Shown: positions 59,932 to 64,000 of the stretch, piece by piece | How the letters are laid out: every line of letters starts with the position of its first letter | Position numbering within the stretch: the stretch's first letter is position 1 | Source: Allopontixanthobacter sp041741895 | GTDB taxonomy: Bacteria; Pseudomonadota; Alphaproteobacteria; Sphingomonadales; Sphingomonadaceae | NCBI GenBank assembly: GCA_041741895.1 | Contig: JBGSJO010000042.1 | Location: 8,207 to 72,206, forward strand | Direction: 5' to 3' | Length of the DNA stretch: 64,000 bases | The notes under the pieces: model-generated | The model's database searches: none | Told to the model about the DNA's origin: nothing | The model's input: the letters and a program-made list of their open reading frames with translations, nothing else | Program-made: the position numbers and the translations under genes

Positions 59932-60989
59932 CCGGTGAACCATTCTGCCCAGGCACCGTGCGGATGGCCGCAGCCGAGCAATTGCGGTGTCTCCCCTTCG
60001 GGCCAATACCGCACGCGCAATTCGTGACGGAAAGTCTCGCGGTTGGTTTCCAGTGAAATCCACGCTAGCGGGCTTTCCAATGTTGCCTCGGCCCCAGCTT
60101 CGGCAATTGCAGCTTCGATGTGGGCGCGGGTTTCCGGGGGAATATATTGCCACACAATTGAATGAAACAGCACGCGGGTCACTCCCGGATAGGGTTCCTC
60201 AGCCAACATTTCATCCACAAATGGCCCCGCGTCCTGATGCGCGACTTGCGGCGGTTTGTCTGCCGCCAGCGCAATCGCAGCATCTATCCGCCCGATCCGC
60301 TGGCCGGCTTCGGGCCACACGTAGCTTTTCAGCTTGAGCGCCATCGCCGGGTCGCCAAGGTCAATCGGCGCCTGATCGCAGCCCCGGATCGAGACAATCT
60401 CCACCGGCGCATCGGGCGGCGGCGCGCCGCGCCATTCGGGCATGATCTGCATCGGTGAGGCGGGCGGGCCTTCCCTCACCCCGCCGAGATCGAAATAATA
60501 GCGGTCCATCATGGTATTGACCCCCGCGCTAGCGCCCAGTTCATACATGCTGAATTTGGGTCCGAGACGCCCCGACAGCCATTTCAGCGCGCTCATGAAG
60601 GCCCAGGACCGGCCAGCTTCGTTGGTCTGCGGCGGCCCGTCCAGCCACGCAAGCAGCCGCGTGTCGTATTTCCGGACCAGTTCCCGAACGATGGCATCGA
60701 CCTGGCCCTGATCGGTCACCAGGCCGGCATAGACAGGTTTCAGCCGCCGATCCTCGCCGGTCAGCACCAGATTGTGCAAACCCCCCGCAAGCCGCAGCGG
60801 CAGGGCATCCTCGACCACTTTACCCTGCCAACCCGCCATCCGGCGGCCGGTCGCGGTGTCGCTATCGAGCACCGCCAATTGGGCGCGGACCACCCGGCCG
60901 GTGCATGGTGCCCCGGCTTCTTCCGCGTGCCGGGCCTGCCATTCGATCCCGGCAGCCACGGTGGCAATATCCATGATCGCATCTGCCAT
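59928..60989 (-). CDS. DUF2332 family protein
   Basis: 353 residues of a family without known function. Recognisable strings: WQARHAEEAGAPCTGRVVRAQLAVLDSDTATGRRMAGW, NLVLTGEDRRLKPVY, MYELGASAGVNTMMDRYYFDLGG and RVLFHSIVWQYIPPETRAHI. ELGASAGVN resembles a SAM-binding turn, so a Rossmann methyltransferase-like fold is possible (inference). ATG 60989 has AAGGAAAA upstream, which settles the start. Divergent from hisG. Confidence 0.85.
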   Translation of the reverse strand: MADAIMDIATVAAGIEWQARHAEEAGAPCTGRVVRAQLAVLDSDTATGRRMAGWQGKVVEDALPLRLAGGLHNLVLTGEDRRLKPVYAGLVTDQGQVDAIVRELVRKYDTRLLAWLDGPPQTNEAGRSWAFMSALKWLSGRLGPKFSMYELGASAGVNTMMDRYYFDLGGVREGPPASPMQIMPEWRGAPPPDAPVEIVSIRGCDQAPIDLGDPAMALKLKSYVWPEAGQRIGRIDAAIALAADKPPQVAHQDAGPFVDEMLAEEPYPGVTRVLFHSIVWQYIPPETRAHIEAAIAEAGAEATLESPLAWISLETNRETFRHELRVRYWPEGETPQLLGCGHPHGAWAEWFTG

Positions 60990-61043
60990 GTCATTTTCCT
61001 TCTTGCATTGCCCTTTGCCGCCTGCGCGACTATCTGCCGCCGC

Positions 61044-61703
61044 ATGCCGCAAATGCTAACTTTCGCTGTCCCCAAGGGACGTATCCTCGACGAGGCGCTG
61101 CCGGTGATGGCGCGCGCGGGCGTAGTGCCCGACGATGCGTTTCACGACAAGGCCAACCGGTCGCTGAGTTTCGCCACCACCAGCGATGATATGCGGCTGA
61201 TCCGCGTGCGCGCATTCGATGTGGCAACTTTCGTGGCGCACGGCGCGGCGCAAATCGGCATTGTCGGCTCTGACGTGATCGAGGAATTCGACTACGCAGA
61301 CCTTTACGCGCCAGTCGATCTCGCCATCGGTCATTGCCGCCTTTCGGTTGCGCAGCCGGAAGATGGCACAGGCAGCGTGGACGGTGCCAGCCACCTGCGC
61401 GTCGCCACAAAATATCCCAACATCACCCGCCGCCATTTCGAAGCGCAGGGCATCCAGGCCGAATGCGTCAAGCTGAACGGTGCGATGGAACTTGCCCCCA
61501 GCCTTGGCCTGTCCGGCCGGATCGTGGATCTGGTTTCCACCGGCGCGACATTGAAACAGAACGGATTGGTGGAAACCAGCCGGATCATGGAAATTTCCGC
61601 CCGGCTGATCGTTAACCGCGCCGCACTGAAAACAGACGCGCGGGTCGCTGCATTGGTCGAGGCGTTTCGCGAATATGCGCAGATCAGCAAGGCAGCTGCC
61701 TGA
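61044..61703 (+). CDS. hisG: ATP phosphoribosyltransferase, short form
   Basis: 219 residues, the short HisG that lacks the C-terminal regulatory domain and needs HisZ. AVPKGRILDEALPVMARAG, VGSDVIEEFDYADLYAPVDL and LSGRIVDLVSTGATLKQNGL are diagnostic. First step of histidine synthesis. ATG 61044 or 61053 could start it; the first is taken. Its TGA overlaps the hisD ATG by one base. No hisZ is visible nearby. Confidence 0.94.
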   Translation: MPQMLTFAVPKGRILDEALPVMARAGVVPDDAFHDKANRSLSFATTSDDMRLIRVRAFDVATFVAHGAAQIGIVGSDVIEEFDYADLYAPVDLAIGHCRLSVAQPEDGTGSVDGASHLRVATKYPNITRRHFEAQGIQAECVKLNGAMELAPSLGLSGRIVDLVSTGATLKQNGLVETSRIMEISARLIVNRAALKTDARVAALVEAFREYAQISKAAA

Positions 61704-62992
61704 TGCAAATGCTCAGGACCAGCGATGAAGGCTTTGAAAAAGCGTTCAAGAAGATCGTCAACGATCGGCGCGAGAGCGATGACAATGTCGTGCGGGATGT
61801 CACCTCGATCCTCAATGAAGTGCACCGCCGGGGTGATGCGGCATTGGCAGAATATACCGCGCGTTTCGACAATCACCAGCTGACCCAAGACGATGACTGG
61901 CGCGTTCCGGCAGAAACCTGCCGCGCCGCGTTCGAGGCGCTGGACGATGAATTGCGCGATGCGTTGGTGCTCGCAGCCGACCGTATCCGCGCCTATCATC
62001 AGTCCCAATTGCCCGAAGACCGCGACTATACCGATGACGCCGGCGTTCGGTTGGGCGCGCGCTGGCTGCCGGTCGATGCCGCCGGGCTGTATGTGCCGGG
62101 CGGCCGCGCTGCCTATCCCTCCTCGCTGCTGATGAACGCCATTCCGGCCAAGGTTGCCGGGGTTGATCGGCTGGTTGTGGTCACACCAACTCCCATGGGC
62201 GTTACCAATCCGTTGGTTCTGGCGGCCGCGCATTTGGCCGGCGTCGATGAAGTCTGGCGAGTGGGCGGCGCGCAGGCGGTGGCCGCGCTCGCTTACGGCA
62301 CCGATCGGATCAAACCGGTGGATGTGGTTACCGGCCCCGGCAATGCCTGGGTGGCAGAGGCAAAACGCCAATTATTCGGCGTGGTCGGGATCGACATGGT
62401 GGCCGGGCCTTCCGAAATTCTGGTGATTGCAGACAACAAGAACAATGCGGACTGGATTGCCGCAGACCTGCTGAGCCAGGCGGAACATGATCCGAATGCG
62501 CAATCCATCCTGATCACCGATGACGAAAAATTCGCCTGGCAAGTAGAAGACCGCGTCGATGTACAATCATCGATGCTTGCCACCCAGAAGACTGCACGCG
62601 CCAGCTGGGAACAGCACGGGGTGATAATCGTGGTCGACACACTCGATCAGGCGGCCCCGCTGGCCAACCGGTTGGCGGCAGAACATGTTGAACTGGCAGT
62701 GGATGATCCGGACGCGATGTTCGCGCTGATCCGCCACGCCGGCAGTGTCTTTCTGGGGCGGCATACGCCCGAGGCAATCGGCGATTATGTCGCCGGGCCA
62801 AATCACGTGCTGCCGACCGGTCGCCGGGCGCGTTTCGCGAGCGGCTTGTCGGTGCTCGACTTCATGAAGCGCACCAGCTTCCTATCGGCAGACGCGAATG
62901 CGCTGGCCGCAATCGGTCCGGCGGGCATTGCGCTGGCCAATGCGGAAGGCCTTCCGGCCCATGCCACATCCATTGAAATGAGACTGAAATGA
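61703..62992 (+). CDS. hisD: Histidinol dehydrogenase
   Basis: 429 residues, NAD- and zinc-dependent final two steps of histidine synthesis. PGGRAAYPSSLLMNAIPAKVAGV, VTGPGNAWVAEAKRQLFGVVGIDMVAGPSEI, LLSQAEHDPNAQSIL (Zn Gln/His) and LGRHTPEAIGDYVAGPNHVLPT are all present. TGATG start on hisG, ATGA overlap with nusB, so a tight operon hisG-hisD-nusB-thiL. Confidence 0.96.
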   Translation: MQMLRTSDEGFEKAFKKIVNDRRESDDNVVRDVTSILNEVHRRGDAALAEYTARFDNHQLTQDDDWRVPAETCRAAFEALDDELRDALVLAADRIRAYHQSQLPEDRDYTDDAGVRLGARWLPVDAAGLYVPGGRAAYPSSLLMNAIPAKVAGVDRLVVVTPTPMGVTNPLVLAAAHLAGVDEVWRVGGAQAVAALAYGTDRIKPVDVVTGPGNAWVAEAKRQLFGVVGIDMVAGPSEILVIADNKNNADWIAADLLSQAEHDPNAQSILITDDEKFAWQVEDRVDVQSSMLATQKTARASWEQHGVIIVVDTLDQAAPLANRLAAEHVELAVDDPDAMFALIRHAGSVFLGRHTPEAIGDYVAGPNHVLPTGRRARFASGLSVLDFMKRTSFLSADANALAAIGPAGIALANAEGLPAHATSIEMRLK

Positions 62993-63450
62993 ATGCTGCC
63001 AATCAAGCTCCCAAGTCGCAGGCACGTTCGGTTGCACGTCTGGCCGCAGTTCAGGCGCTGTATCAGCAGCAGATGGAAAAAACCGCGCTGACACGGCTGC
63101 TCAATGAATTCCACCAGCACCGGCTGGGGCAGGAAATCGAAGACGACCAATATGCCGAGGCCGAAGTCGATTTCTTCGACGATATCGTCAGCGGCGTGGA
63201 TGCGCGGCGCGATGAAATCGACGAATTGCTGCAATCGAAACTGGCCGATGGCTGGAAAGTGAACCGGCTGGACAAGACAATGGTCCAGATCCTGCGCTGC
63301 GGGACATATGAATTGCTCGCGCGCGCCGATATTTCGAAGAAGGTCGTCATCAGCGAATATATCGACGTTGCCCATGCTTTCTTCGACGAAAAGGAAGCCA
63401 AATTCGTCAATGGCGTGCTGGATTCGGTCGGAAAGACCGTCCGTCCATGA
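62989..63450 (+). CDS. nusB: Transcription antitermination factor NusB
   Basis: 153 residues, all-helical. SVARLAAVQALYQQQMEKT at the start and ILRCGTYELLARADISKKVVISEYIDVAHAFFDEKEAKFVNGVLDSV at the end are typical. Binds boxA with NusE in rRNA antitermination. Overlaps hisD and thiL by 4 nt each. Confidence 0.94.
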   Translation: MNAANQAPKSQARSVARLAAVQALYQQQMEKTALTRLLNEFHQHRLGQEIEDDQYAEAEVDFFDDIVSGVDARRDEIDELLQSKLADGWKVNRLDKTMVQILRCGTYELLARADISKKVVISEYIDVAHAFFDEKEAKFVNGVLDSVGKTVRP

Positions 63451-64000
63451 CGCGCCCCTCCCTTGACGGGGAGGAAGGACTGATCGCTGCCCTGCGCGCG
63501 ATTGCAACCCATCCGGCGGCGCGCGGCCTGGCGGATGATACCGCAGTGCTGGAAGTCGGCTCTGAAACTCTAATCCTGACGCAGGACAGCATGGTCGAAG
63601 GCATCCACTATCTGCCCGCGCAGGACATGGCCGATGTCGCCTGGAAACTGGCCGCGACCAATCTGTCCGACCTGGCCGCAAAGGGCGCAGAGCCGCTGGG
63701 CGTGCTTTACACGCATATGCTCGGCGCGGATGACGCGCGGTTTGTCAGCGGACTGGCGGATGTCCTGAGGGAATATAACGTCCCCCTGCTGGGTGGTGAT
63801 ACTGTGTCGGCGAACGGGCCGCGCTGTTTCAGCCTGACCGCGATTGGCCGCGCCAGCCATACCCCGGTCCCGCCACGGTCCAGCGCAAAGCCGGGCGACG
63901 CGGTGTATCTGACCGGGCCGGTCGGCGCAGCAATGATGGGTTTCGAATGCCTGCGGGGCGGGGCGGACCATGATACCGCCGCCTATCGCCGCCCCGTGCC
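63447..64000 (+). CDS. thiL: Thiamine-monophosphate kinase, 5' part (3' end outside window)
   Basis: 184 codons are present before the window ends; no stop is seen. Starting at ATG 63447 (overlapping the nusB stop, ATGA) the protein reads DDTAVLEVGSETLILTQDSMVEGIHYL, then AATNLSDLAAKGAEPLGVL and LLGGDTVSANGP, the Mg/ATP-binding motifs of ThiL (thiamine phosphate to diphosphate). The missing part should be about 120 residues. nusB-thiL is a widespread pair. Confidence 0.93.
   Translation, partial: MTRPSLDGEEGLIAALRAIATHPAARGLADDTAVLEVGSETLILTQDSMVEGIHYLPAQDMADVAWKLAATNLSDLAAKGAEPLGVLYTHMLGADDARFVSGLADVLREYNVPLLGGDTVSANGPRCFSLTAIGRASHTPVPPRSSAKPGDAVYLTGPVGAAMMGFECLRGGADHDTAAYRRPV

Noticed and set aside
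1..64000. Mobile elements, prophage, rRNA, tRNA, CRISPR or defence islands
   Set aside because: No transposase, integrase, terminal inverted repeats, clover-leaf sequences or repeat-spacer arrays were seen; most genes are housekeeping families in typical order.

Overview
The window is an ordinary stretch of chromosome from an alphaproteobacterium, most likely a sphingomonad of the Erythrobacteraceae type. The evidence is qualitative: high GC, a class I lysyl-tRNA synthetase, the order ctaC-ctaD-ctaB-(41-aa ORF)-ctaG-ctaE-DUF983-SURF1, plant-type gshA, the run pyrE-pdxJ-acpS-lepB, an orphan CobS near a J-domain gene and bolA, and RcnB-like Arg/Asn-rich secreted proteins. About 74 protein genes are supported, packed tightly with many ATGA or TGATG stop/start overlaps. 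I found no rRNA, tRNA, CRISPR, phage, IS or integrase.

Layout. 1-7.5 kb: 3' end of an ABC-F ATPase (EttA), a small unknown gene, a single-domain response regulator with an unclear start, a PNPOx-like flavoprotein, an RcnB-like secreted protein, cytochrome b561, a 2OG-Fe(II) dioxygenase, DUF1003, lysK and a small secreted Cys protein beside the only markedly AT-rich stretch. 7.8-17.7 kb: DinG-like Fe-S helicase, SixA-like phosphatase, a SoxR / glyoxalase-fold divergon with a SoxR box, ubiA with a coupled SRAP gene, rsmE-gshA-ABM, and an ICMT-like membrane protein. 17.8-32.4 kb: bamB with a TPR partner, a glycosyltransferase and hydrolase, SelO, an AstD-like dehydrogenase, two secreted or lipid-anchored unknowns, rarD, pyrC, a DMT transporter, ygfZ, and a TetR / PF10118 divergon. 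32.4-38.5 kb: GNAT, ribosomal proteins L27 and L21, a lipoprotein coupled to an FNR-type O2 sensor, a membrane gene with a perfect FNR box, and moaA-moaD-moaE with folB and a small unknown. 38.5-47.3 kb: rRNA-type methyltransferase, thrC and the aa3 cytochrome oxidase operon. 47.5-52.9 kb: pyrE-pdxJ-acpS-lepB-PerM-DUF3089-ruvX. 53-61 kb: two thioesterases, cobS, MpaB-like and SRPBCC genes, J-domain, bolA, pirin-SDR-epoxide hydrolase, DUF2332. 61-64 kb: hisG(short)-hisD-nusB-thiL, cut by the window end.

How the genes work together. The largest module is respiratory: the terminal oxidase with its heme (CtaB) and copper (CtaG, SURF1) assembly factors, and ubiA for ubiquinone. The Moco genes and FnrL point to redox and oxygen-responsive metabolism. 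Two control circuits can be read directly: SoxR acting on a glyoxalase-fold gene, and FnrL acting on a two-gene-away membrane protein through a class II-type promoter.

I looked for an undescribed defence, mobile or biosynthetic system and did not find one. The most useful leads are regulatory sites, small unknown proteins in conserved company, and the irregular 5' end of the response-regulator gene.
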